Of a stretch of 64,000 nucleotides of DNA, positions 51,472 to 60,494 are shown piece after piece. Within the stretch, counting starts at the first letter, position 1; each line of letters begins with the position of its first letter. The notes under the pieces are model-generated. The model was not told the origin of the DNA and ran no database searches. It was given only the letters and a program-made list of their open reading frames with translations. Both the position numbers and the translations under genes were made by a program. The stretch is from Edaphocola flava (lineage in GTDB: Bacteria; Bacteroidota; Bacteroidia; Chitinophagales; Chitinophagaceae): NCBI RefSeq assembly GCF_004118155.1, contig NZ_SAIQ01000002.1, positions 372,001 to 436,000 of the forward strand, written 5' to 3'.

Positions 51472-53598
51472 TTACTCCTCTGTCTTCTTTTTACGGGGTT
51501 GAGGCTTTTTGGCTTCTACCGTAATCCATTCATCCATTGTAATGGTAAAGGGCATATGACCGATACGGACAATCGCCTTTTTACCTTTCACTTCTACCAG
51601 GCGTCCGATCTGGTGATTATCTTTATTCCGCATCAGGTCACCTACCTCCGGTTGCTTCGCGGTGATCACATAGTTCTTATCTGCTTTGGTCGCTGCAGCC
51701 TGGTTCTGGATTATATGCTTTTTCTTAAAGAGTATTTTTTCGGCAGATTCAATGACCTCCTGCTTGTTATCGGTACGCTTCCAGTCAAACACAATCTGTT
51801 TGAATTTACGTTCCATATCCCGCAGGTAATCCAGTTCTTCTTTCTTTATCTTGTTCTGTAATTTCAGCGTCTGGTAATGCTGCTCCAGGCGCTCCTTATC
51901 GATCAGCTCTTCGTATTTAGATTTCAATTTCTCATTTTCCTTTACCAGCTGATCCAGGTGTCGCTCCTTACTGGTCATGCGCACCGATTGCTGCTCCGTC
52001 TGGTGCAGCATCTTGTCCAGCTTAAAGTGGCCCTTGTCTGTGATCTGGCGGGCCCGGTTGATCACATGCTCTGGCAGGCCGCTGCGTTGCGCTATCGAGA
52101 AAGTGTAAGAACTACCCGGTTTGCCCAGTACCAGTTGGTACAAGGGTAATAGTTTCTCTTCATCAAAAGCCATGGCGCCATTAAAAATACCAGGTACTTT
52201 GCCCGCCATGACCTTCAGGTTGAGGTAGTGAGTGGTAATGATACCCATGGCTTTTTTATTGGCCAGCTGCTCCACAATTGCTTCGGCAAATGCTCCGCCG
52301 AGATTAGGATCAGAACCGCTACCCAGCTCATCTACGAAGAACAGGGTCTTGCCATTGGCCTGTTCCAGGAAATATTTCATATCCCTCAGGTGGGCACTGT
52401 AGGTACTCAGTTCATTTTCGATACTTTGGGTATCCCCGATATGAATCATGATCTGTTTGAAAATACCGATCTCAGAAGTATCATCTGCCGGAATCAGTAA
52501 ACCTGCCTGACACATGGTCTGCAACAGGCCGATCGTTTTCATCGATACCGTTTTACCGCCCGCATTCGGACCGCTGATCACCAGGATGCGGTTGTCCTTA
52601 TCCATAGAGATGGTGAGCGGATATGTAGGTTTACCCAGCGTCTTGTTGTGTAAGAGCAGCAGGGGGTGGTATGCTTTGATCAGGTGTGTGCCGGGATTGG
52701 AACTCAGCCTTGGCATATGGGCATTCATATCCTGCGCCAGCAAAGCCTTGGCACGGATAAAGTCATATACACCACATAATTTAAGATAAGACTCCAGGTT
52801 GGGATGATATACCTGCAATGATGCGGTGAGGTCTTTCAGGATGCGGTAGACCTCACGGCCTTCTTCTCTTTCCAGGCTGGAAATATCATTGTTCAGTTCG
52901 ATGGTCTCTTCGGGTTCTATAAATACGGTCTTGCCCGATTCACTTTCACCATGCATGATTCCTTTTACAATACGCTTTTGCTCCGCCACAACCGCTACAG
53001 TTCTGCGACCGTTCATAAAGCTCTCTGAAATATCGGCCAGGTAACCCTGTTTGTTCAGCTTACGCAGGATGCCCTCAAATACTTTACGGAGTTGCTGTCT
53101 TTTCTTTTCAATATCATGACGCAGGCGCATCAGTTCTGTAGAGGCGGAATCTCTTACTACACCTGCATCGTCGATCATTTCATTGATGATCTTTGGAATT
53201 TCTTTCTGATAGGTAACTGTAATGGCAATCTCTTCCAGGCTGGGGTAGAGGTTGTTCTGGCGCTTTAGCCACAGGAGTATATCCCTTACGGTAAGCGTCA
53301 GTTTATTGATCGACAGAAAATCCTCTCCTTTCAGTACCGCACCGGGTACGCGCAGGAGTTTGAGTTCACCGGTAATATCCTTAGTGAAATCATTAGGGAA
53401 ATAATCGCTGCCGCCCAGCGTTTGTTTGTATTCATACACCTGTTGCAGGGCCTCCTCGAGGTACTCCTTTTTGGTGTGAAACTTTATATTCAGTGCTGCT
53501 TGCTTCGCATAATTAGTTCTGCATTTTGCTAAAAGCAGCTGTCTTATTTTTTCGAATTCCAATCGCTCTAAAGCCTGTTCCGGATAAAACTGTAACAT
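51472..53598 (-). CDS. MutS2-family ATPase lacking the Smr nuclease domain
   Basis: 708 residues. The N-terminal MutS-core clamp region is followed by the MutS ATPase with Walker A GPNAGGKTVSMKTIG, FVDELGSGSDP as Walker B, and THYLNLKVMA. A charged coiled coil (residues ~515-605) leads into a small KOW/SH3-like domain (VGDLMRNKDNHQIGRLVEVKG). Standard MutS2 proteins are ~780-800 residues and end with an Smr endonuclease domain; here the protein stops after PQPRKKKTEE with no Smr motif. It may act in recombination control or ribosome rescue as an ATPase-clamp only. Confidence 0.88.
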   Translation of the reverse strand: MLQFYPEQALERLEFEKIRQLLLAKCRTNYAKQAALNIKFHTKKEYLEEALQQVYEYKQTLGGSDYFPNDFTKDITGELKLLRVPGAVLKGEDFLSINKLTLTVRDILLWLKRQNNLYPSLEEIAITVTYQKEIPKIINEMIDDAGVVRDSASTELMRLRHDIEKKRQQLRKVFEGILRKLNKQGYLADISESFMNGRRTVAVVAEQKRIVKGIMHGESESGKTVFIEPEETIELNNDISSLEREEGREVYRILKDLTASLQVYHPNLESYLKLCGVYDFIRAKALLAQDMNAHMPRLSSNPGTHLIKAYHPLLLLHNKTLGKPTYPLTISMDKDNRILVISGPNAGGKTVSMKTIGLLQTMCQAGLLIPADDTSEIGIFKQIMIHIGDTQSIENELSTYSAHLRDMKYFLEQANGKTLFFVDELGSGSDPNLGGAFAEAIVEQLANKKAMGIITTHYLNLKVMAGKVPGIFNGAMAFDEEKLLPLYQLVLGKPGSSYTFSIAQRSGLPEHVINRARQITDKGHFKLDKMLHQTEQQSVRMTSKERHLDQLVKENEKLKSKYEELIDKERLEQHYQTLKLQNKIKKEELDYLRDMERKFKQIVFDWKRTDNKQEVIESAEKILFKKKHIIQNQAAATKADKNYVITAKQPEVGDLMRNKDNHQIGRLVEVKGKKAIVRIGHMPFTITMDEWITVEAKKPQPRKKKTEE

Positions 53599-53684
53599 AA
53601 TATGAAATCTAAATAAATGGTATCCGCAAAGTATGGTGTTAATACTTACGCGGTCTTTTCATGTGATAATATGGTGCAAAAATA

Positions 53685-53724
53685 AACAATCAAAACGGTA
53701 CCTGCGGTACACGTTTTGATTGTT
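53685..53724 (-). terminator. Terminator of the mscS-type gene
   Basis: AACAATCAAAACG pairs with CGTTTTGATTGTT, with an inner GTACC/GGTAC stem and one bulged A. Confidence 0.78.
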
Positions 53725-53746
53725 CTTAATATGGAATAGAGATTCT

Positions 53747-54919
53747 TTAAGAGGCCTGGTCTGTCAGTACATTGTTGATTTCCTGCGTGTTGACCTGTGC
53801 CTGTGTCGGATAAGGGAATCCGGCACCATAGCGGTACATGATCTCGTAAATCTCGTAATTGATCTGTTCTTTTATCTTATCAAAAGGTGTAGCAGATTGT
53901 GTTTTTACAAAATAAGCCACACTGATATTGATGGCAGAATCGCCGAAGCTTTCTAAAAATACATTTGGTTTTTCGACAATATCGGGGTGTTGCTGTATGC
54001 GGCTGGAGATCTGCTCTACAATGGTATTCAGCTGCGTTTTAGATAAACCGTAGGTGGCGCCCACCACCATTCTTACCCTGCGTGCGCCTCTTTCCGAAAA
54101 GTTTTCCAGGCTGTTGCTGATAAGGTTACGGTTGGGTAGAGAAACCAGTGTTTTCTCCGGGGTGCGGATATGGGTACTCCGGAATCCGATCTTTTCTACA
54201 TTACCTTCCACACCATCAATCTTGATCAGGTCTCCGATCACAAATGGCTTGTCCAGCAGGATCATGAAAGAGGATAATAAGTTCTCCAGGCTGTCTTTCA
54301 GTGCAAAAGCAACTGCAATACCACCCATACCCAGGCCCGCGATCAGCGTCGCTACATTGACCTGGAAGACGACACCGAGTATGACGAAGAACATAAAGGC
54401 CCAGATCACTACCCGCAATACATCTCTCAGCAGTGGCAGCAATTGTTGCCGTTCACGATCGCCATTCTTGACCGCCTTGTCGGTCAGCATCCTGAAGATA
54501 AAACTGATCACTTTAACCAGCAAGCCGGTTGCCGTAAAGATGATGATAAAGAAAAAAATGCGATCGGTAAGGTCCATCAGTGTGAACGCTTTAACCGCAA
54601 TCATGTTCTTGGTATCCGTTGCCAGTGCTGCACTACCTCGTTTGAACAGCCACACACGCTCCAGCAAAGGGGCTATCTGGTTGATGCCGATATAGGCAAA
54701 AATCGTAAACAGCAGGTTGCCAAAGGGTTTGTTGATATGCGCAGAAAAACGCTCATAATACTGTTCTCCGGAAGTGTTCCGGAATAAACGATAGGCAAGC
54801 CGTGCCAGTATTTTAGAAAGCACACCTTTGAGCAGCCAGGCAAATAATATAATTAAAACCAGGCGTAGGTAAGCGTATAAAGAAAGTCCCAGGAAAGTCT
54901 GTTCCAGTATTTGCGTCAT
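53747..54919 (-). CDS. Mechanosensitive ion channel, MscS family
   Basis: 390 residues. The N-terminal part has several membrane helices, then the pore-forming TM3 region with GLGMGGIAVAFALKDSLENL (glycine/alanine packing typical of MscS), the beta domain (FVIGDLIKIDGVEGNVEKIG), and the alpha/beta cytoplasmic vestibule. It relieves turgor during osmotic downshift. It begins 9 bases after a secreted GldM-like gene, so both share a transcript, but a functional link is not evident. Confidence 0.92.
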   Translation of the reverse strand: MTQILEQTFLGLSLYAYLRLVLIILFAWLLKGVLSKILARLAYRLFRNTSGEQYYERFSAHINKPFGNLLFTIFAYIGINQIAPLLERVWLFKRGSAALATDTKNMIAVKAFTLMDLTDRIFFFIIIFTATGLLVKVISFIFRMLTDKAVKNGDRERQQLLPLLRDVLRVVIWAFMFFVILGVVFQVNVATLIAGLGMGGIAVAFALKDSLENLLSSFMILLDKPFVIGDLIKIDGVEGNVEKIGFRSTHIRTPEKTLVSLPNRNLISNSLENFSERGARRVRMVVGATYGLSKTQLNTIVEQISSRIQQHPDIVEKPNVFLESFGDSAINISVAYFVKTQSATPFDKIKEQINYEIYEIMYRYGAGFPYPTQAQVNTQEINNVLTDQAS

Positions 54920-54928
54920 AGTATTTGT

Positions 54929-55639
54929 CTAGTTTTTGAGATCAAAGATAAGATCATCAAGCTTTATGGTCTTATTATCGTACTGACATTTAACATTGAT
55001 AAACAGTAACATATACCCAGGCTTTAACTGTTTGAATGCAGCAATGATGTCTGTGTCAAATTCGGGATCTGTCATTTTCTTACTGAAAATGCGCTCATCA
55101 TTTTCCAGGATCAGCACTTCATAGGAATTCAGCTTCAGCTTGCCGCTTTTGACCTCCGGAGTTTCCTCCAGGTTCAGGCCTTTCTGTTTTTGCAGGATCA
55201 GTTTGCGTATGTCGCCTCCTTTAAGGCCGCCCAGCATAAGCTTAGGTTTGGTAATAGGAGGTGCATCATCCTTTTGTTTCGCAGTTTTATTGCCCTTCTC
55301 GGAAGCCATGTTCCCTGCATTTTTTTCGCTAACCACTTTAAACGCGCGGGTACCCAGGTCAATGATATTGCCATTTACTACTTTGCTGATGGCAATATTA
55401 CACTCACCGGCGCGCAACGGAATGAGGATATAGGTACAGTCGCCGATCTTCTTCAGCTTACCATTGTCGGTTCGAACCAGTATATTATTACAGGAAATAT
55501 TGTCTACCCGTGTCTGGATAATATTTTCTGTTGTAGCGACCACATAGTTGCGGGGGCAGGTTACTTTAAAGTCCTGTGCCCATATTGTTGTTATGCTGCA
55601 GCACAACATGCATATAATACTGTTAATATATTTTAACAT
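54929..55639 (-). CDS. Secreted protein resembling the GldM C-terminal domains
   Basis: 236 residues with a signal peptide (cut near IWAQD). The first mature ~80 residues (ENIIQTRVDNISCNNILV ... GTRAFKVV) look like a GldM/PorM immunoglobulin-like domain. After a Lys-rich linker, the last ~100 residues (LKGGDIRKLILQKQKGL ... VKCQYDNKTIKLDDLIFDL) resemble the terminal GldM domain that contacts the T9SS ring. The transmembrane N-terminus of true GldM is absent. The match is by eye and moderate. If correct, this is a free-standing periplasmic relative of a T9SS motor subunit. Confidence 0.5.
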   Translation of the reverse strand: MLKYINSIICMLCCSITTIWAQDFKVTCPRNYVVATTENIIQTRVDNISCNNILVRTDNGKLKKIGDCTYILIPLRAGECNIAISKVVNGNIIDLGTRAFKVVSEKNAGNMASEKGNKTAKQKDDAPPITKPKLMLGGLKGGDIRKLILQKQKGLNLEETPEVKSGKLKLNSYEVLILENDERIFSKKMTDPEFDTDIIAAFKQLKPGYMLLFINVKCQYDNKTIKLDDLIFDLKN

Positions 55640-55648
55640 ATATAATCA

Positions 55649-55702
55649 AAGCCTTAGGAACCCGGCAGACCAACGGTCTGCACAACGTATTTCCTAAGGC
55701 TT
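55649..55702. terminator. Nested double hairpin after dapD
   Basis: An outer 12-bp stem, AAGCCTTAGGAA (55649-55660) with TTCCTAAGGCTT (55691-55702), encloses an inner 7-bp hairpin, GCAGACC-AAC-GGTCTGC (55665-55681). Confidence 0.75.
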
Positions 55703-55729
55703 GGGTTTTATAAGTGTAACAAAAACGGT

Positions 55730-56536
55730 TTATACCGCTACATTAAAATCTCTCAGAGCATCGTTAAGTGATGTTTTAAGATCGGTGCTTTCTTTGCGCT
55801 GACCAATAATCAGTGCACAGCTCACCTGGTAGTCTCCGGCAGGGAATGATTTGGTATAGCTACCCGGAATCACTACACTGCGGGCCGGCACACGACCTCT
55901 GTATTCTACCGGTTCTGCACCGCTTACATCAATAATCTTGGTACTTTTGGTCAATACTACATTGGCGCCCAGTACCGCTTCTTTCTCTACATGCACCCCT
56001 TCTACAACAATACAACGGGAGCCGATAAAGCAACCGTCTTCTATAATTACCGGAGAAGCCTGTAATGGCTCCAGTACACCACCGATACCCACGCCACCGG
56101 AAAGGTGTACGTTCTTACCGATTTGCGCACAGCTGCCCACTGTAGCCCATGTATCTACCATAGCGCCTTCATCTACGAATGCACCGATATTTACATAACT
56201 GGGCATCAGCACTACATTCTTAGCAATATAGGCACCATAACGAGCCACTGCATGAGGTACCGCACGTACGCCCAATGCTGCATAATCTTTCTTCAGTTCC
56301 ATCTTGTCATGGAATTCAAATGGTTCCAGTGTCCAGGTTTTCATCTTCTGGATACCGAAATACATCAGGATTGCCTGCTTCACCCATTCATTCACTTTCC
56401 ATCCGTCTGCAGTTGGTTCTGCTACACGCAGGGTGCCCTTATCTACCGCTTCGATTACAGATCTTACGGCTTCTTCATAGTTTGGTTGTTGCAGTAATGA
56501 GCGGTCTGCAAATGCCTGTTCAATTAATTGTTGCAT
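55730..56536 (-). CDS. dapD: Tetrahydrodipicolinate N-succinyltransferase
   Basis: 268 residues, a normal size. It succinylates tetrahydrodipicolinate in the lysine/diaminopimelate pathway. The N-terminal helical domain is followed by a left-handed beta-helix of hexapeptide repeats (IGKNVHLSGGVGIGGVLE, IIEDGCFIGSRCIVVEGV, KEAVLGANVVLTKSTKI), ending with GSYTKSFPAG. The product feeds peptidoglycan cross-linking, in line with murF-alr elsewhere in the window. Confidence 0.93.
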   Translation of the reverse strand: MQQLIEQAFADRSLLQQPNYEEAVRSVIEAVDKGTLRVAEPTADGWKVNEWVKQAILMYFGIQKMKTWTLEPFEFHDKMELKKDYAALGVRAVPHAVARYGAYIAKNVVLMPSYVNIGAFVDEGAMVDTWATVGSCAQIGKNVHLSGGVGIGGVLEPLQASPVIIEDGCFIGSRCIVVEGVHVEKEAVLGANVVLTKSTKIIDVSGAEPVEYRGRVPARSVVIPGSYTKSFPAGDYQVSCALIIGQRKESTDLKTSLNDALRDFNVAV

Positions 56537-56736
56537 GTTTAGTTAATATATGTGTATATAGTTGAATGTATTGTTGTAGTATAAAGTTGACCGCCTACAC
56601 AACGCGCCCTTAAAGGGAGACGATGTCGTGTTTCGGGTTCCTGCATTCCGCTGAAGGACAGATAAGTCGCCAGAGCAGAAAAATATAATTCAGGAATGAT
56701 TCGAAACAACAGAAACGGGTCCGTAAGGTAAATAAA

Positions 56737-57381
56737 TTATTGCTCCAGCAATTGGTTGCCTTGTTCTTTGTACTGATCATTCAATTCCTGTACATAGGCC
56801 AGTATTTCCCTTCTCCCGTTTTTCTTGACGGTAGAGGTGATGAAGGTACGGGGGATGTATTCCCACTCTTCTTTCATCTTATTGATGAACATTTTGGTAT
56901 TTTTTGAAGTGTCGGCCTGTGTATTTTTGTCGGACTTGGTAAATACTATGTTGAACGGAACTCCGATTTCGCCTAAGTGCCCCAGGAATTCAAGGTCAAT
57001 GGCCTGAGGAGATAAACGACTATCTACCAGTACAAATACCGTAACCAGGTTCTCTCTTTTGGAGAAATAATCAGTCATTGTCTTCTTCCATTGCTCTCTC
57101 TGCGTTTTAGAACGCTTGGCATAGCCATATCCCGGAAGATCGACCAGGTACCAGCCCCCTTCATCTTTTGCATTAGCATTAATCAGGAAATGATTGATCA
57201 TTACTGTTTTACCAGGACTGGCCGATACTTTGGCCAGCGCATTCTGGTTAGTCAGCAGGTTGATCAATGATGATTTACCTACATTGGAACGGCCGATAAA
57301 TGCATACTCCGGACGATCTGGTGTCGGACACTTAGATACGCTCGGGCTGCTGATGAGATATTTTGCTTTATTTACTTCCAA
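56737..57381 (-). CDS. engB: Ribosome biogenesis GTPase YsxC/EngB
   Basis: 214 residues. GTPase motifs: G1 GRSNVGKSS, G3 DLPGYGYA, G4 TKSD, and the G5-like TSTVKKNGR. The N-terminus YLISSPSVSKCPTPDRPEYAF is the family entry. It assists assembly of the large ribosomal subunit. The gene lies 15 bases from pdxA on the same strand, so the two are probably transcribed together. Confidence 0.92.
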   Translation of the reverse strand: MEVNKAKYLISSPSVSKCPTPDRPEYAFIGRSNVGKSSLINLLTNQNALAKVSASPGKTVMINHFLINANAKDEGGWYLVDLPGYGYAKRSKTQREQWKKTMTDYFSKRENLVTVFVLVDSRLSPQAIDLEFLGHLGEIGVPFNIVFTKSDKNTQADTSKNTKMFINKMKEEWEYIPRTFITSTVKKNGRREILAYVQELNDQYKEQGNQLLEQ

Positions 57382-57396
57382 AACTATTATATTAAT

Positions 57397-58446
57397 TTAT
57401 CGTTCTTTGGCAATATGGTTTCTTTTTAATGGATTGGTCGTATTGGCAGCATACTCTGCTCTTTGTTGCAGGATCTGCACCGCCTGGAATACGGCCTCAC
57501 GCAAGCTGTCCGGGCTGGCAATACCTTGTCCGGCTATGTCAAATGCCGTGCCATGATCAGGAGAGGTACGCACGGCTGGTAAGCCGCAGGTATAATTCAC
57601 ACCTTCACTGGCTGCCAGCGATTTGAACGGGATCAGGCCCTGGTCATGATACATGGCCACTACTACATCAAACTTATGGTGTTGTGCATGAGCAAAGAAG
57701 CCATCGGCACTGTATGGTCCGAATACCTGCATGCCTTTTTGCTGCAGTGCATCAATTGCCGGTTTGATCACCAGTTCTTCTTCTTTCCCGATCAGGCCGT
57801 TATCACCGGCGTGCGGGTTCAGACCCAGCACCGCAATTTTAGGTATATTGATGCCGAAGTCTTTTTGCAAAGAGTCTTTTATGATACCAATCCTGCTCAT
57901 GATCAGTTCTTTAGTGATGTGTTTGCTCACTTCAGCAACCGGCAGGTGTTCTGTGATCAATGCTACACGGAAATTATCGGCATACAGCATCATCACCACA
58001 TCTTTAGCGCCGAACTCTGCTTTGAAAAAAGGAGTATGACCGGTAAAGTTAAACTCTGCAGACTGGGTATTCTTTTTATGTATAGGAGCAGTTACAATGG
58101 CATCAATAAGTCCTTCTTTCAGGCTTTGTGTTGCCACCTGCAGAGAACGTACGGCATATTTGCCGGCGATCTCCGTCAGTTCTCCCGGTTGTATCATTAC
58201 TTCTTCTTCCCAGCAGTTGAAAATATTGACCTGCTTAGGATTGATCGCATCAAAACTCTTGATGCTGGCAAACTTAAGTTCAAATTCAGGAAGCAGTTTA
58301 CGGTAAAAGTTAATCACTTTATTAGAACCGAATATGACCGGAGTACAGAACTCTATCATCCGGTTGTCCGATAATGTTTTAATAATCGTTTCCACACCTA
58401 CACCATTCAAATCACCTGTAGTAATACCGATAATGGGTTTTTCCAT
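57397..58446 (-). CDS. pdxA: 4-hydroxythreonine-4-phosphate dehydrogenase
   Basis: 349 residues from the ATG at 58446 (MEKPIIGITTGDLNGVG); a longer frame reaching 58551 has no signal or family match and runs into the promoter region of the next gene. The enzyme belongs to pyridoxal-phosphate biosynthesis. Hallmarks: GDLNGVGVE at the start, the metal histidines in TGHTPFF and AMYHDQGLIPFK, and the HAGDNGLIG and TSPDHGTAFDIAG segments. Confidence 0.93.
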   Translation of the reverse strand: MEKPIIGITTGDLNGVGVETIIKTLSDNRMIEFCTPVIFGSNKVINFYRKLLPEFELKFASIKSFDAINPKQVNIFNCWEEEVMIQPGELTEIAGKYAVRSLQVATQSLKEGLIDAIVTAPIHKKNTQSAEFNFTGHTPFFKAEFGAKDVVMMLYADNFRVALITEHLPVAEVSKHITKELIMSRIGIIKDSLQKDFGINIPKIAVLGLNPHAGDNGLIGKEEELVIKPAIDALQQKGMQVFGPYSADGFFAHAQHHKFDVVVAMYHDQGLIPFKSLAASEGVNYTCGLPAVRTSPDHGTAFDIAGQGIASPDSLREAVFQAVQILQQRAEYAANTTNPLKRNHIAKER

Positions 58447-58524
58447 TTTGATTATGCTTGTATTGACAATAATGTTGCAAGTTAAGAAATGATTTGGTAT
58501 TAATGCTGATAAGCAATTAAACAT

Positions 58525-58532
58525 TACCTTTG
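58525..58532 (+). promoter_or_regulatory. -7 element of the cysteine/cystathionine enzyme
   Basis: TACCTTTG is an exact -7 match 45 bases before ATG 58578. The TTTG at 58493 is too far upstream for a standard -33. Confidence 0.55.
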
Positions 58533-58577
58533 CAGATTCTGACAACATCATTAAACATCATAAAAATCAGACTGATA

Positions 58578-59951
58578 ATGGATGCATCCAAAAAAGTATA
58601 TGATAATATTTTACAAACTATAGGAGACACGCCTTTAGTGAAATTAAATAAAACAGTGGCCGATTTACCTTGCCCTGTTTATGCTAAAGTGGAGTTTTTT
58701 AATCCGGGAAACAGTATTAAGGACCGTATGGCCCTGAAAATGCTGGAAGTGGCTGAACAGGAAGGCAAAATTAAACCAGGTGGTACTATTATCGAAGGTA
58801 CCAGCGGAAATACCGGTATGGGTCTGGCATTAGCAGCCATCCAAAAAGGCTACCGTTGTATCTTTACTACTACAGATAAACAATCTAAAGAAAAAGCAGA
58901 TATCCTGAAGGCTCTGGGTGCAGAAGTAATCATCTGCCCGACCAATGTAGAGCCGGAAGATCCGCAATCATACTACTCTGTATCGAAGCGTCTGGCAACA
59001 GAAGTGCCGAACAGCTGGTATGTAAACCAATATGATAACCTGGCCAACCGACTGGCGCACTATGAGCAGACTGGTCCGGAAATCTGGGAACAGACCGAAG
59101 GCAAAATTACACATCTGGTAGTCGCTACCGGTACAGGTGGTACCATTACCGGTACAGGTAAATACCTGAAAGAAAAGAATCCTAACATTAAAGTCTGGGC
59201 TATTGATAGCTATGGCTCTCTGCTGACCAAATGGTTTAAAACCGGTGAGCTGGATATGAACGAGGTACACCCTTATATTACAGAAGGTATCGGGGAAGAT
59301 TTTCTGCCTGAAAACTATGCCAAAGATGCAATTGACCACTTTGAGCAGGTAACTGATAAAGACGGTGCGGTTATGGCTCGTCGTATTACTAAAGAAGAAG
59401 GTATTTTCGTAGGTTACTCTGCAGGCTCTGCAGTAGCAGGTCTGAGACAATTAAAAGACCAGCTGACTAAAGATGATGTAGTTGTAGTGATCTTCCATGA
59501 CCATGGCAGCCGTTATGTAGCGAAAATCTATAATGATGAGTGGATGCTGGATCGTGGCTTCCTGGATGTAAATACCGTACAGGATCTGATCGGTGGTCTG
59601 GGCAGAAGAAGACTGGTTACCGTAGAGGCAGGCGATAAAGTTTCGCAGGCAATGGAACTGATGCAGAAATATGATATTGAGCAGATACCGGTAATGAAAG
59701 CAGGCGAAATCGTAGGAGCCCTGTCGCAGAACGGACTGTTCAAGAAATTAATGGCTGATGTACAGGTAAAAGAACAGGAAATAGAAACCGTTATGGAAGC
59801 AGCTATACCGCTTGTAGCCATGAACACACCTCTGGAGCGCCTGACCAGCTATATCAATAAAGATAACAATTCAGTACTGGCCAAGGATGAAAGCGGTAAC
59901 GTACATATCCTTACCCAATATGATGTACTGAATGCCCTGTCTAAAGGCTAA
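58578..59951 (+). CDS. Cystathionine beta-synthase / cysteine-synthase-like PLP enzyme with CBS pair
   Basis: 457 residues from ATG 58578 (MDASKKVYDNILQTIGDTPL). The PLP fold II core holds the lysine in SIKDRMALK, the substrate-binding loop EGTSGNTGMGLA and the glycine loop TGTGGTITGTG. A C-terminal CBS-domain pair (~340-457) follows. The ordering matches the bacterial cystathionine beta-synthase/cysteine-synthase-CBS fusions of sulfur amino acid metabolism. Whether the acceptor is O-acetylserine or serine plus homocysteine cannot be decided from the sequence. Confidence 0.87.
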   Translation: MDASKKVYDNILQTIGDTPLVKLNKTVADLPCPVYAKVEFFNPGNSIKDRMALKMLEVAEQEGKIKPGGTIIEGTSGNTGMGLALAAIQKGYRCIFTTTDKQSKEKADILKALGAEVIICPTNVEPEDPQSYYSVSKRLATEVPNSWYVNQYDNLANRLAHYEQTGPEIWEQTEGKITHLVVATGTGGTITGTGKYLKEKNPNIKVWAIDSYGSLLTKWFKTGELDMNEVHPYITEGIGEDFLPENYAKDAIDHFEQVTDKDGAVMARRITKEEGIFVGYSAGSAVAGLRQLKDQLTKDDVVVVIFHDHGSRYVAKIYNDEWMLDRGFLDVNTVQDLIGGLGRRRLVTVEAGDKVSQAMELMQKYDIEQIPVMKAGEIVGALSQNGLFKKLMADVQVKEQEIETVMEAAIPLVAMNTPLERLTSYINKDNNSVLAKDESGNVHILTQYDVLNALSKG

Positions 59952-59998
59952 AAAAGGCGAAAGAAAATAAATATTATGGTTATTTAAAATAAATATCC

Positions 59999-60006
59999 TA
60001 CCTTTG
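59999..60006 (+). promoter_or_regulatory. -7 element of rpsO
   Basis: TACCTTTG, an exact -7 match, 40 bases before the rpsO ATG. Confidence 0.65.
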
Positions 60007-60046
60007 CCAACCAATTTTGTGACAAAGTATAAATAATTACAATAAA

Positions 60047-60325
60047 ATGGCTAACGCAACAATCGACGCTAAAAAAGCAAACATTTTTAAAACATACGGT
60101 GGTTCTGAAAAAAACACTGGTTCTGTAGAAGCACAAGTTGCTTTGTTGACAGAGCGTATCAACCACATTTCAGCTCATATCAAAGGTGGTAACAAGAAAG
60201 ACCACTCTAGTAACCTGAGCCTGATCAAGATGGTAGGTCAACGTAAACGTTTATTACAATACATGAGCCGTACTAATCTGAACGGTTATCGTGAATTAAT
60301 CGCGAAATTAGGTTTACGTAAATAA
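60047..60325 (+). CDS. rpsO: 30S ribosomal protein S15
   Basis: 92 residues. The core [24 protein letters not shown], followed by [19 protein letters not shown], is diagnostic of S15, which binds 16S rRNA early in 30S assembly. It stands alone between a sulfur enzyme and a stress-type cluster, with its own promoter and terminator; no pnp gene follows as it does in many bacteria. Confidence 0.96.
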   Translation: MANATIDAKKANIFKTYGGSEKNTGSVEAQVALLTERINHISAHIKGGNKKDHSSNLSLIKMVGQRKRLLQYMSRTNLNGYRELIAKLGLRK

Positions 60326-60352
60326 TCTTAGCAATCTTTGCCTACAATATTG

Positions 60353-60379
60353 AAGCTACCTTCCATCGGAAGGTAGCTT
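60353..60379 (+). terminator. Terminator of rpsO
   Basis: AAGCTACCTTCC and GGAAGGTAGCTT around ATC, then TTTG. Confidence 0.82.
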
Positions 60380-60440
60380 TTTGTGTATCTGCATTATGCT
60401 ATCTACATACAGGTAATCTGCACTGATGCGAATTGATACT

Positions 60441-60482
60441 AATGCAAAAGGTCTGGCTGATATCAGCCAGACCTTTTGCATT
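60441..60482. terminator. Perfect 42-base palindromic terminator
   Basis: Arms of 21 bases (60441-60461 and 60462-60482), with TTTTTT beyond. It closes the minus-strand sigma cluster. Confidence 0.82.
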
Positions 60483-60494
60483 TTTTTGTAAGAA

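Noticed and set aside
54054-54695. 213-codon plus-strand frame
   Set aside because: It is antisense to the MscS channel gene.
55621-55638. Palindrome TGTTAA-N6-TTAACA at the GldM-like start codon
   Set aside because: It lies in codons of the signal peptide region and has no counterpart elsewhere; probably chance in AT-rich sequence.
57646-58374. 242-codon plus-strand frame
   Set aside because: It is antisense to pdxA, which has full family motifs.
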